Positions 19,594 to 27,872 of a stretch of DNA of 64,000 bases are shown here, piece after piece. A program made the position numbers and the translations under genes. The first letter of the stretch is position 1, and the number at the start of each line of letters is the position of its first letter. The DNA is from Actinoplanes ianthinogenes (GTDB lineage: Bacteria > Actinomycetota > Actinomycetes > Mycobacteriales > Micromonosporaceae), in contig NZ_AP023356.1 of the NCBI RefSeq assembly GCF_018324205.1, positions 6,449,501-6,513,500 on the forward strand. The letters run 5' to 3'. The notes beneath the pieces are model-generated. The model ran no database searches, was not told the DNA's origin, and saw only the letters and a program-made list of their open reading frames with translations.

Positions 19594-21396
19594 CTAGTCC
19601 GGGTGGTCGACCATCGCGATGAGCTGCTCGACCACGGCGTCCGGCTCGACCGTGCGCTCGCAGACCGCGACCAGCAGGGTCTCCAGGTCGGGATATCCCA
19701 GGTCCTCGGCCAGGCGGCGCAGCGGGACCTCGCTGGCCAGGCCACGGTCGTGTTTGCGGAGGGTGAGACCGATGGTGGCCCGGCCGAGGCGTACCTTGTC
19801 GGCGATGCTGATGCCGGGCTCGTTCCGCTCGTCGAAGTAGCGGTTGATCTGCATCTGCGCCTGGCTCGACTTGACGAACCCGAGCCACTCCTTGCGGGGG
19901 CCGCGCGGCGCGTTGGGCTCGACCTCGACGTGCCCGTCGTTCTCGGAGAAGATCTCGACGACGTCACCGTCGCGCAGGGGCGAGCTGAGGGGGGCGAGAC
20001 GTCCGTTGATCGTGGCGGCCAGGCATTGGTCGCCCTTTTGCGGGCCCAGTTCGTACGCCAAGTCGACTGGGGTGGAGCCGCTGGGTAACTCGTAGGCGTT
20101 GCCGTGGGCGAAGACCGTGATCTGCGCCTCGGCGAGGTCACATCGGAGCGAATCGAGGAACTCGGCCGCGTCGGTGGTGTCCTGCTGCCAGTCGAGCACC
20201 CGTTTCAGCCAGGTCAGCTGGTCGGCGCCGGGTGGCTCGTCGGACACCTTGGGATATCGGTAGCTGGTGGCGACGCCGTACTCCGAGTAACGGTGCATGG
20301 TCTCGGTGCGGATCAGGACCTCGACGAGGCGTCCCTCCGGGCCGACCACGGTGGTGTGCAGCGAGCGGTACAGATTGTTTTTCGGCGAGGCGATGAAGTC
20401 CTTGAACCGGCCGGCGACCGGGCGCCAGCGGCCGTGGATGGCGCCGAGCGCCGCGTAGCAGTCGGTGTCCGGCCCGTCCACCACCACCGCGATGCGGGGA
20501 AGGTCGAGCGGCACCGCGTGGCCGCCGGCGACCGTGTCCTTCCAGATCGAGTAGTAGTGCCGGGGACGCGGGGTCACCTCGGCGTCGACCCGGGAGCGGC
20601 GCAGCGCGGTGCGCGCCTTGGCGGAGACGTCGGCGAGGTACTCACTCCAGCCGGGACGGTTTTTCACGTGCTCGTCGATCCGCGCGTAGGCGTCCGGCTC
20701 CAGGTGGAACAGGACCACGTCGTCCAGGTCGCGCTTGAGCGCCTGGATGCCGAGCCGGTCGCAGAGCGGGACCAGCACGTCCAGCGTGGCGTTGGCGATC
20801 CGGGCCCGGGAGGCGGGGGAGCGGGCGTCCAGCGTGCGCATGTTGTGCAGCCGGTCGGCCAGCTTGATCACCAGCACCCGGACGTCCTTGCCGGCCGCGA
20901 CGATCATCTTGCGGATCGTCTCGCCCTCGGCGGCCTTGCCGTAGAACGCCTTGTCGAACTTGGTCACGCCGTCGACCAGATGGCCCACCTCGGGGCCGAA
21001 GTCGCCCTCCAGGGCCTCCAGCGTGTAGCTGGTGTCCTCCACCGTGTCGTGCAGCAGCGAGGCGACCAGGGTGGTCGTGTCCATGCCCAGCTCGGCGCAG
21101 ATCTGCGCGACGGCGAGCGGATGCGTGATGTAGGGATCCCCGGACTTGCGGAACTGGCCGCGGTGCATGCTCTCGGCAATCGAGTAGCTGCGGCGGAGCA
21201 GGGCCACATCGGCCGACGGGTGAATGGTGCGGTGCGTGCGGGCCAGGGTCGAGACCGGATCGTCGTCATTGCCCTGAAAGCTGAGCAGCGAACGCAATCG
21301 CCGGGTGAAGGTGAGCGGGCTCGACGAGCCGGCCTGGGACGTGGTGGCCGGCAGGGCACGACCGAGAGCGGCGCCGTGGCCGGCGTCGACGTCCAC
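19594..21396 (-). CDS. RelA/SpoT-type (p)ppGpp synthetase/hydrolase without an ACT domain
   Basis: Bifunctional RSH-like protein of 600 residues, shorter than classical Rel. The N-terminal HD hydrolase keeps its metal residues in THPLAVAQ, LLHDTVEDT and KLADRLHNMRTL. The synthetase domain has HYYSIWKD and GRFKDFIASPKNNLYRSLH. A TGS domain follows (ITVFAHGNAYELPSGSTPVD, about 440-500). The protein then ends after a short helical region with no ACT/RRM regulatory domain. The GTG at 21396 may be upstream of the true start. A classical Rel probably lies elsewhere in the genome, so this may be a second stringent-response enzyme. Confidence 0.87.
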   Translation of the reverse strand: MDVDAGHGAALGRALPATTSQAGSSSPLTFTRRLRSLLSFQGNDDDPVSTLARTHRTIHPSADVALLRRSYSIAESMHRGQFRKSGDPYITHPLAVAQICAELGMDTTTLVASLLHDTVEDTSYTLEALEGDFGPEVGHLVDGVTKFDKAFYGKAAEGETIRKMIVAAGKDVRVLVIKLADRLHNMRTLDARSPASRARIANATLDVLVPLCDRLGIQALKRDLDDVVLFHLEPDAYARIDEHVKNRPGWSEYLADVSAKARTALRRSRVDAEVTPRPRHYYSIWKDTVAGGHAVPLDLPRIAVVVDGPDTDCYAALGAIHGRWRPVAGRFKDFIASPKNNLYRSLHTTVVGPEGRLVEVLIRTETMHRYSEYGVATSYRYPKVSDEPPGADQLTWLKRVLDWQQDTTDAAEFLDSLRCDLAEAQITVFAHGNAYELPSGSTPVDLAYELGPQKGDQCLAATINGRLAPLSSPLRDGDVVEIFSENDGHVEVEPNAPRGPRKEWLGFVKSSQAQMQINRYFDERNEPGISIADKVRLGRATIGLTLRKHDRGLASEVPLRRLAEDLGYPDLETLLVAVCERTVEPDAVVEQLIAMVDHPD

Positions 21397-21502
21397 CCGG
21401 ACACCCCCTCACCGCTCGCTCATGCCTGCTTTGAAGCATGACACGAGAAGCTCAGGTGGCTGCGACTCCACAACCGGAATCACCACAAGCTCCCCGCGTG
21501 CC

Positions 21503-23314
21503 TTACAGCCTAAGCGAGCGAGCGTCATCCGAACGGTCAGTTACCGATAGGCGAACGGTTGAGTCTTGGCCCGAAGCGGCCGCCTCGGCCCTGGTGAGGA
21601 GGGCGCTGAATCGCGCCGCGCCACGAGCCGGTGACACCCAGTCGCCGTCGGTCTCCACGAGGCGGGTGTCCACCCGCTCCAGCCACGCGAGAACCCGCTC
21701 GGTCTCCTCAGCGGACGCGGACGGCACCGGGCCCGGTCCGGGGAGGACCGTCTCGGCGGTCAGTTTCGCCGCGTCCAGGGTGGGTCGTGGGTGCTCACGG
21801 GGCGGGGAGGTGGCCGCCGCGGCCAGCCGGCCGTGCCGGATCACGGCGATCTCCCAGCCACCCTTGTCGTTCCGCCGGGCGGCGACGATCTCCGGGATGC
21901 GGGTCAGGGCGTCCAGCCGCTGCATCCGGATCAGGGCGCGCAGCAGGGCGATCAACCGGGAGCGGAGGGTGGTCGCCTCCTCGTAGCGCCGGCGGTCGCT
22001 GAGCGCCTCGATCCGGGCCAGGATGGCCTCGATCACCGGTCCGGGGTCCCCCGATGTGGCGACCCGGAACGGGAGGGCGGCCCGCAGGTCGTAATCCTCC
22101 GGAGTGATCTCGTGCTCGCACGGGGCCGGGCAGCGGCCCAGCTCGGCCAGGGCACAGGCCGGCGTCTTGGTGCGCAGCGACAGCTTGTGGTTGCACTGGC
22201 GCAGCGGCACGGCGTCGTAGACCCCGGCGGCGGCCAGCTCGGCGGTGCGCCGGGAGGAGAACGGGCCCAGATAGGTCGCGCCGTCGTCGGCGAACCGGCG
22301 GACCACCGACAGCCGTGGATAGGCCTCGGCGGTGAGCTTGAGCCAGACGACCCGCTCGGGATATTTCGACCGCCGGTTGTAGGGCGGGGCGTGTGCGGCG
22401 ATCATCCGCAGCTCGCGGACCTCGGCCTCCAGCGCGTGGGCGCACTCCACCGCCTCCACCCGGACCGCGGCGGTGAGCATCTCGGAGATCCGGGCGCGTT
22501 TCTCGCCGGCGGTGAAATAGCTTTTCACCCGGGTGGCCACGTCCTTGGACGTGCCGACGTAGAGCGGGCGGTCGTCGGCGGCCCGGAAGATGTAGACCCC
22601 GGGCACGTGCGGCAGCCCGTCGGCCAGGTGCCGGCGGCTGCGCTGGGCCGGGGTGACCGCCTTGGCGAACTCGATCGCGTCGCCCAGGGTGTGCACCCGG
22701 AAGCTGCCCAGCCGCTCGATCAGGCCGTGCAGCACGTCGACGGTCGCTTTCGCGTCCTCCAGGGCGCGGTGGTTGGGCTGGACGGTGGACCGGAAGAAGT
22801 GGGCCAGGGTGCCGAGCTTCCGATTCGGCACCTCGTCGCGGGTCAGGGCGCGGCGGGCCAGCGCCGCGGTGTCCAGCACCCGGGGCGCGGGCCACGGGTA
22901 GCCGTGCCGGGCGCAGGCGGCCTTGAGGAAGCCGACGTCGTAGGGCGCGTTGTGGGCGACCAGGACGGCGCCGCGGAGGAACTCCAGCAGGGCCGGCAGC
23001 ACCGTCTCGATCGGCGGGGCCGGGCGCAGCATCGCCTCGGTGATGCCGGTCAGGACGGTGATGAACGGCGGCAGCGGCTCGCCCGGGTTGACCAGGGTGC
23101 CGAACTCGCCCAGCGGCACGCCGCCGCGCACCTTGACCGCGCCGATCTCGGTGATCCCGCCGCCGTCCGGCGCGCCGCCGGTGGTCTCCAGGTCGAGCAC
23201 CACGAACGTGGTGTCGGAGAGCGAGACGGCGGCCGGATCCACCGAGCCGTCGGCGGACAGCAGCGTGTCCAGAGTGCCCTGCACGTAAGCCGGTTGTGCC
23301 ACGGCGGGGAACAT
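21503..23314 (-). CDS. DEDDh 3'-5' exonuclease fused to a UvrC-like GIY-YIG nuclease domain
   Basis: A 603-residue fusion. An N-terminal DnaQ-like exonuclease has Exo I VLDLETTGG, Exo II HNAPYDVGFLK and Exo III HRALEDAKATVD. A GIY-YIG domain follows (PGVYIFRAADDRPLYVGTSK, about residues 235-320), with a UvrC-like Cys cluster and UVR-like helix after it (PCEHEITPEDY). The same architecture is found in M. tuberculosis Rv2191. It probably acts in DNA repair, with proofreading-type and nickase-type activities in one chain. Start is the ATG at 23314. It faces the NYN gene divergently, 92 bp apart. Confidence 0.9.
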   Translation of the reverse strand: MFPAVAQPAYVQGTLDTLLSADGSVDPAAVSLSDTTFVVLDLETTGGAPDGGGITEIGAVKVRGGVPLGEFGTLVNPGEPLPPFITVLTGITEAMLRPAPPIETVLPALLEFLRGAVLVAHNAPYDVGFLKAACARHGYPWPAPRVLDTAALARRALTRDEVPNRKLGTLAHFFRSTVQPNHRALEDAKATVDVLHGLIERLGSFRVHTLGDAIEFAKAVTPAQRSRRHLADGLPHVPGVYIFRAADDRPLYVGTSKDVATRVKSYFTAGEKRARISEMLTAAVRVEAVECAHALEAEVRELRMIAAHAPPYNRRSKYPERVVWLKLTAEAYPRLSVVRRFADDGATYLGPFSSRRTAELAAAGVYDAVPLRQCNHKLSLRTKTPACALAELGRCPAPCEHEITPEDYDLRAALPFRVATSGDPGPVIEAILARIEALSDRRRYEEATTLRSRLIALLRALIRMQRLDALTRIPEIVAARRNDKGGWEIAVIRHGRLAAAATSPPREHPRPTLDAAKLTAETVLPGPGPVPSASAEETERVLAWLERVDTRLVETDGDWVSPARGAARFSALLTRAEAAASGQDSTVRLSVTDRSDDARSLRL

Positions 23315-23406
23315 TAGAGCGGGGGTACGACAGAAACCGAGCCCACCTGGAAAAGATCACTTGCCTCAGCAAGCGTTTTCGCTTGCCACGGTGTGAGAAT
23401 GGGTGG

Positions 23407-24972
23407 ATGTCCGCGCCGCTCGAACCCGACGACCGCCCCGTAGAGGAGGCGGCGTTCCCGGCTGCGGACGCCCTTTCGCTGTCGCTGCCACCCCTCCCTC
23501 CGCTCCCGGAGGATGCGGAGGGAACGGAGCCGGTCGGTCCTTCGCTCGCGGACGACGCCGAGCCGGTCGGCTCTTTGCTCGCGGACGATGCGGAGCCGGT
23601 CGGTCCTTCGCTCGCGGACGATGCCGAGCCGGTCGGTCCTTCGCTCGCGGACGATGCGGAGCCGGCCGGTCCCGAGCCGATCCTGCCCGAGCCGGTCCGT
23701 CAGCGGATCATGACGCTCGCCGCCGCGGCCCTGCCCGGCCTGCCCGCCGACGAGATCCCGGTCGCGCTGCGCCGCGTCGCCCGCTTCGCGCCGAACCGGC
23801 GGGCCCGGCTCGGCGGCCGGGAGATCGCCGCCCAGCTCACCGCCGACCCGCTGTTCCGCCAGCGGATCGGCGCCCGGATCGTCAACGAGGCCGGTGACCT
23901 GGGCGCCGCGGTGACCAGCGGGGTCGCCCCGGCCGCCGCCGACCCGGTCGAGGTCGCCGCACTGGCCTACCTGGCCCGTCCGGACGGCTGGCGGGAGCTG
24001 ATCGAGGCGGCCGGCGACGTTGTCCGGGCCGACGCGGACAGCGCCGCACAGGCCGACCGGCTGCGCGCCGCCGAGCAGCGAGCCACCCGGGCCGAGCACG
24101 ACCGGGCGGTGGCCCGGGTCGAGGCCGACAAGCTCCGCGACGAGCTGGCCCGGGTCCGCGAGGAGCTCGGCCAGCTGCGCGAGGAGGCCCGCAGCACGAC
24201 GAAGGCGCTGCGCGAGGCGCTGGCCGCGCAGAAACGCGCGGCGGACCTGCTGGCCACCGAGAAGGGGCGCGCGTCACGCGCCGCTCTCGATCACGAGGCT
24301 GAGATACGCCGGATGCGGTCCCGCCTCGCCGACGCCGAGGCCCTCGCCGCCACCGGCAAGCAGGCGGCCAAGGACGCCCGGGCGGTCGACGACGCCCGCC
24401 TCTGGCTGCTGCTCGAGACGATCGGCCAGGCGGCCACCGGGCTGCGCCGCGAGCTGGCCCTCGACCCGACCGACAAGCTCCCCGCCGACTTCGTGGCCGA
24501 CGCCGCCGCGGACCGGCCGGGCGCACCGGAGCGCTCCCGGGCCCGTGCCCAGGACACCGACGACCCGGGCCGCCTCGACCAGCTGCTCGCGCTGCCCCGC
24601 GCGCACCTGATCGTCGACGGTTACAACGTGACCAAGCGCGGCTTCGCCGACATGTCCCTGGAGCAGCAGCGCAAACGCCTGATCACCGGGCTGGGCGGGA
24701 TCGCCGCGCAGACCCAGGACGAGGTCACCGTGGTCTTCGACGGGGCCGAGCGGGTGCACGGCCTGCCACCCGCGCCGCGCGGCGTCCGGGTGCTCTTCTC
24801 CCGCAAGGGCACCACCGCCGACGAGCTGATCCGGCAGCTGGTCCGAGCCGAGCCGCCGGGCCGCCCGATCGTGGTGGTCTCCTCCGATCGAGAGGTGGCC
24901 GACGGCGTGCGCCGGCACGGGGCGTACCCGATGGGCGCCGATTCGCTCCTGCGCCGGTTGGCCCGATCCTGA
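23407..24972 (+). CDS. NYN (YacP-like) RNase-domain protein with repeat linker and coiled coil
   Basis: A 521-residue protein. Residues 1-35 are acidic and Pro-rich. Residues about 37-85 are an 11-residue tandem repeat (AEPVGPSLADD, about four copies). A helical region of unknown fold follows, then a coiled coil (about 205-330; many Arg/Glu/Ala heptads). The C-terminal NYN_YacP nuclease-like domain (about 398-521) carries LIVDGYNVTKRGF, VVFDGAE and VVSSDREVADG with the conserved Asp residues. The ATG at 23407 was chosen over an upstream in-frame codon at 23296 that overlaps the divergent gene. Likely an RNA-processing nuclease. Confidence 0.85.
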   Translation: MSAPLEPDDRPVEEAAFPAADALSLSLPPLPPLPEDAEGTEPVGPSLADDAEPVGSLLADDAEPVGPSLADDAEPVGPSLADDAEPAGPEPILPEPVRQRIMTLAAAALPGLPADEIPVALRRVARFAPNRRARLGGREIAAQLTADPLFRQRIGARIVNEAGDLGAAVTSGVAPAAADPVEVAALAYLARPDGWRELIEAAGDVVRADADSAAQADRLRAAEQRATRAEHDRAVARVEADKLRDELARVREELGQLREEARSTTKALREALAAQKRAADLLATEKGRASRAALDHEAEIRRMRSRLADAEALAATGKQAAKDARAVDDARLWLLLETIGQAATGLRRELALDPTDKLPADFVADAAADRPGAPERSRARAQDTDDPGRLDQLLALPRAHLIVDGYNVTKRGFADMSLEQQRKRLITGLGGIAAQTQDEVTVVFDGAERVHGLPPAPRGVRVLFSRKGTTADELIRQLVRAEPPGRPIVVVSSDREVADGVRRHGAYPMGADSLLRRLARS

Positions 24973-25056
24973 GTTTTGTCGTACCCCTCGCCTAGCGTGA
25001 CGATTACCTGAGGTGACCGGTCCGTCGCGCGGATCCCTCCTGGTCGAGGAGGGGTA

Positions 25057-25269
25057 ATGATCATCGATTGTGGTCGTTGCGTCGAGCGGACCGACGAGTG
25101 CACCGGATGCCTGGTCAGCGTGCTCGAGCAGACGCCCGGCGGGATCGCCGACCTGACTCCCGGCGAGCTGCGGGCGATCGAGACGTTCGAGCTGGCCGGT
25201 TTCGAGGTGGAGTTGCTGGAGACCCCGGAGCCACCGGCGATCGTCCCGTTCCGCCGCCACGTGGCGTGA
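25057..25269 (+). CDS. Small actinobacterial Cys-rich protein
   Basis: A 70-residue protein starting at the ATG at 25057 with an excellent GAGGAGGGG ribosome site. The N-terminus has CGRCVERTDECTGC, a CxxC-x6-CxxC pattern that could hold zinc or an Fe-S cluster. The rest is acidic with a short helix. No function is known. It is the only gene between the NYN and M48 genes and is probably transcribed with the latter, 28 bp downstream. Confidence 0.75.
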   Translation: MIIDCGRCVERTDECTGCLVSVLEQTPGGIADLTPGELRAIETFELAGFEVELLETPEPPAIVPFRRHVA

Positions 25270-25297
25270 TCACGACGCTGACCTAGGATCTTCGGAC

Positions 25298-26554
25298 ATG
25301 ACTCCCCGCTGGTGGGCCCTCGTCGCGTTCGGGGTGCTGCTCGTCGCGCTGGTGCTGTTCGCGGCGCTGACCGTGCCCTGGCACCGCGCCCCCGCGCCGC
25401 GTGCCGACCAGGTCGCCGCGCTCGGCCAGTTCCCGCCGGAGCAGGTGGCCCGGGCCCGCCAGTTCCGCGCCGACCTGCGCCCGGGCAGCTACCTGAGCAT
25501 GGCCCTGGGCCTGCTGGTGGCCCTGCTGCTCGGGCTCACCCCACTCGGTGCCCGGCTGGTGGAGCTGGGCGGCCGGCCGTTCGGCGACCACTGGCTGGCC
25601 CGGGCGGTGCTCGGCGGCCTGCTCGTGGTGCTGGCCGGCGAGCTGCTCACCGTGCCGCTCGCGGCCTGGCGGCACACCATCGTGGTGCGCTATGGCATCT
25701 CCACCCAGTCGTGGGGCGGCTGGGGCGCCGACCTGGCGAAATCGCTCGTGGTCGGCGCGCTCCTGGGCGGCCTGGCGCTGGCCGGCTTCTTCGCCGTCAC
25801 CCACTTCGCGCCCCGCTGGTGGTGGGCGTTCGGCGCGGCCGGCGCGGCCGGGCTGGTGGTGCTGCTCTCCTTCGTGCTCCCGGTGGTGGTCGAGCCGATC
25901 TTCAACAAGTTCACCCCGATGCCGGACGGCCCGCTGCGCACCGAGCTGATCCAGCTGGCCGACCGCGACGGCGTCCCGGTCAGGGACGTGCTGGTCGCCG
26001 ACGCGTCCCGGCGCACCCGGGCGGTCAACGCCTACGTCTCCGGCCTGGGCCCGACCCGGCGGATCGTCGTCTACGACACCATGCTCACCGAGGCCACCCC
26101 CGACGAGGTGGTCTCGGTGGCCGCGCACGAGCTCGGCCACGCCAAGGACGGCGACGTGCTGACCGGGACGCTGCTCGGCGCGCTCGGCGCCGCGCTGGCG
26201 GTGATCGGGGTCTACCTGCTCGGCTCCTGGTCCGCCCTGCTCCGCCTGGCCGGGGTGGACTCGATCGGCGAGCCGCGGGCGATCGGGCTGCTGCTCGCCG
26301 TGGTCGCGCTCGCCGGGTTGCTGGCCGGTCCGGGTCAGGCGTTCGTCTCCCGGCACATCGAGGCCCGCGCCGACCGGCACGCCCTCGATCTGACCGGCGA
26401 CCCGCAGACCTTCGAGGCGATGCAGCGCCGCCTCGGCACCGTCAACCTGTCCGATCCCGATCCGCCGACCTGGGAGTTCCTGATGTTCGCCTCGCACCCG
26501 TCCACCGTGCAGCGGATGGCCGCGGCCCGTGCGTACGCCCGGGGAGAGCGCTGA
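25298..26554 (+). CDS. M48-family (CAAX prenyl protease/HtpX-like) zinc metalloprotease
   Basis: Integral membrane protease of 418 residues. The zinc motif HELGH is near residue 277-281, with the third ligand Glu in EARADRHALDL near 354. Six to seven membrane segments surround it, including an N-terminal signal-anchor. The Ste24-type N-terminal region is present. It probably degrades or processes membrane proteins. Its TGA stop shares a base with the ATG of the PimB-type gene, a coupling conserved in actinobacteria only in part. Confidence 0.88.
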   Translation: MTPRWWALVAFGVLLVALVLFAALTVPWHRAPAPRADQVAALGQFPPEQVARARQFRADLRPGSYLSMALGLLVALLLGLTPLGARLVELGGRPFGDHWLARAVLGGLLVVLAGELLTVPLAAWRHTIVVRYGISTQSWGGWGADLAKSLVVGALLGGLALAGFFAVTHFAPRWWWAFGAAGAAGLVVLLSFVLPVVVEPIFNKFTPMPDGPLRTELIQLADRDGVPVRDVLVADASRRTRAVNAYVSGLGPTRRIVVYDTMLTEATPDEVVSVAAHELGHAKDGDVLTGTLLGALGAALAVIGVYLLGSWSALLRLAGVDSIGEPRAIGLLLAVVALAGLLAGPGQAFVSRHIEARADRHALDLTGDPQTFEAMQRRLGTVNLSDPDPPTWEFLMFASHPSTVQRMAAARAYARGER

Positions 26555-27681
26555 TGGGGCGCACCCTGCTGGTCACCAACGACTTCCCGCCCCGGCCCGG
26601 CGGCATCCAGCAGTTCGTGCACAATCTCGCGGTGCGCCAGCCGCCCGGCTCGGTGGTGGTCTATGCGTCCACCTGGCGGGGTGCGGCCGCGTTCGACGCC
26701 GAGCAGCCGTTCGAGGTGGTCCGCGAGGACACCGGGATGCTGCTGCCCACCCCGCGGGTCGCCCGCCGGGCCGCCGAGCTGGCCCGGGCGCATGACTGCG
26801 ACAGCGTCCTGTTCGGTGCGGCCGCTCCACTCGGCCTGCTCGCCCACGGCCTGCGCCGGGATGCCGGGGTCACCCGAGCGGTCGGCATCACCCACGGGCA
26901 CGAGATCGGCTGGGCCGCGCTGCCCGGCGCCCGCGGCCTGCTGCGCCGCATCGCCCGGGGGAACGACGTGATCACCTACCTGGGCGACTACCAGCGCACC
27001 CGCCTGGACAAGGCGCTGCACGGCCTGACCGACCTGCGGCGGCTCGCGCCCGGCGTCGACGTGGACACGTTCCACCCCGGCGTGGACGGCTCCGCGGTCC
27101 GCGCCCGGCACGGCCTGTCCGACCGCCCGGTGGTGGTCTGCGTCTCCCGGCTGGTCCCGCGCAAGGGCCAGGACATGCTGATCCGCGCCCTCCCGGAGAT
27201 CCGCCGCCGCGTCCCGGGCGCCGCACTGCTCCTGGTCAGCGGCGGTCCCCACCGCAAGACGCTGGCCCGCCTGGCCCGCGAGCACGACGTCGAGTCCGAC
27301 GTCGTCTTCACCGGTTCGGTCCCGTGGAGCGAGCTGCCCGAGCACTACGCGGCCGGCGACGTCTACGCGATGCCCTGCCGCACCCGGGCCGCCGGCCTGG
27401 ACGTCGAGGGCCTCGGCATCGTCTACCTGGAGGCCTCGGCGACCGGCCTGCCGGTCGTCGGTGGCGACTCCGGCGGCGCGCCGGACGCGGTCCGCGAGGG
27501 CGAGACGGGCTACGTGGTCGGCGGCCGCGACGTGCCCGCCATCGCCGCCCGCGTGGCCGAGCTGCTGTCCGATCCTGATCGCGCCCAGGCGATGGGCAAG
27601 GCGGGCCGTGCCTGGGTCGAGCGGGAGTGGCGCTGGGAGACCCAGGCCGCCAGGCTCCGGGAGTTGCTCGTCCCGGCCTGA
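26554..27681 (+). CDS. pimB: Phosphatidylinositol-mannoside alpha-mannosyltransferase-like GT4 enzyme
   Basis: A 375-residue GT-B glycosyltransferase of family 4, matching PimB' (Rv2188c), which adds the second mannose to phosphatidylinositol monomannoside at the cytoplasmic membrane. Seen: the N-terminal NDFPPRPGGIQQF, the acceptor/donor motif CVSRLVPRKGQD and the catalytic EX7E-type motif EGLGIVYLEA. An open frame extends far upstream but overlaps the protease gene in a non-coding phase; the ATG at 26554 is supported by the N-terminal motif. PIMs are typical of actinobacteria with inositol lipids, including Micromonosporaceae. Confidence 0.86.
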   Translation: MGRTLLVTNDFPPRPGGIQQFVHNLAVRQPPGSVVVYASTWRGAAAFDAEQPFEVVREDTGMLLPTPRVARRAAELARAHDCDSVLFGAAAPLGLLAHGLRRDAGVTRAVGITHGHEIGWAALPGARGLLRRIARGNDVITYLGDYQRTRLDKALHGLTDLRRLAPGVDVDTFHPGVDGSAVRARHGLSDRPVVVCVSRLVPRKGQDMLIRALPEIRRRVPGAALLLVSGGPHRKTLARLAREHDVESDVVFTGSVPWSELPEHYAAGDVYAMPCRTRAAGLDVEGLGIVYLEASATGLPVVGGDSGGAPDAVREGETGYVVGGRDVPAIAARVAELLSDPDRAQAMGKAGRAWVEREWRWETQAARLRELLVPA

Positions 27682-27872
27682 CCGATCCCCGTCACGGTCT
27701 TCCTGACTCGGGGTCCGCACTGATCACCGATGGCCACTCCCGCAAGGGCGACATCCGCGGAGGAAACCCCTAGTAGTAGCGGATTGGCATGAGTGAGCGG
27801 ATTACTCCGTGGACAGTGGGCGGCCCACCGGCGTAGGAACGAAACGGAGGGACCCCCGACCGGAGGCCGCCG
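27682..27872. other. Intergenic region before the ABC exporter
   Basis: 191 bp with no gene. It should contain the ABC exporter promoter; no clear -10/-35 could be picked. The GGAGG at 27862-27866 is the exporter ribosome site. Confidence 0.5.

Noticed and set aside
25312-26553. N-terminal extension of the PimB-type enzyme
   Set aside because: The frame is open only because it shadows the protease gene; the GT4 N-terminus begins at 26554.
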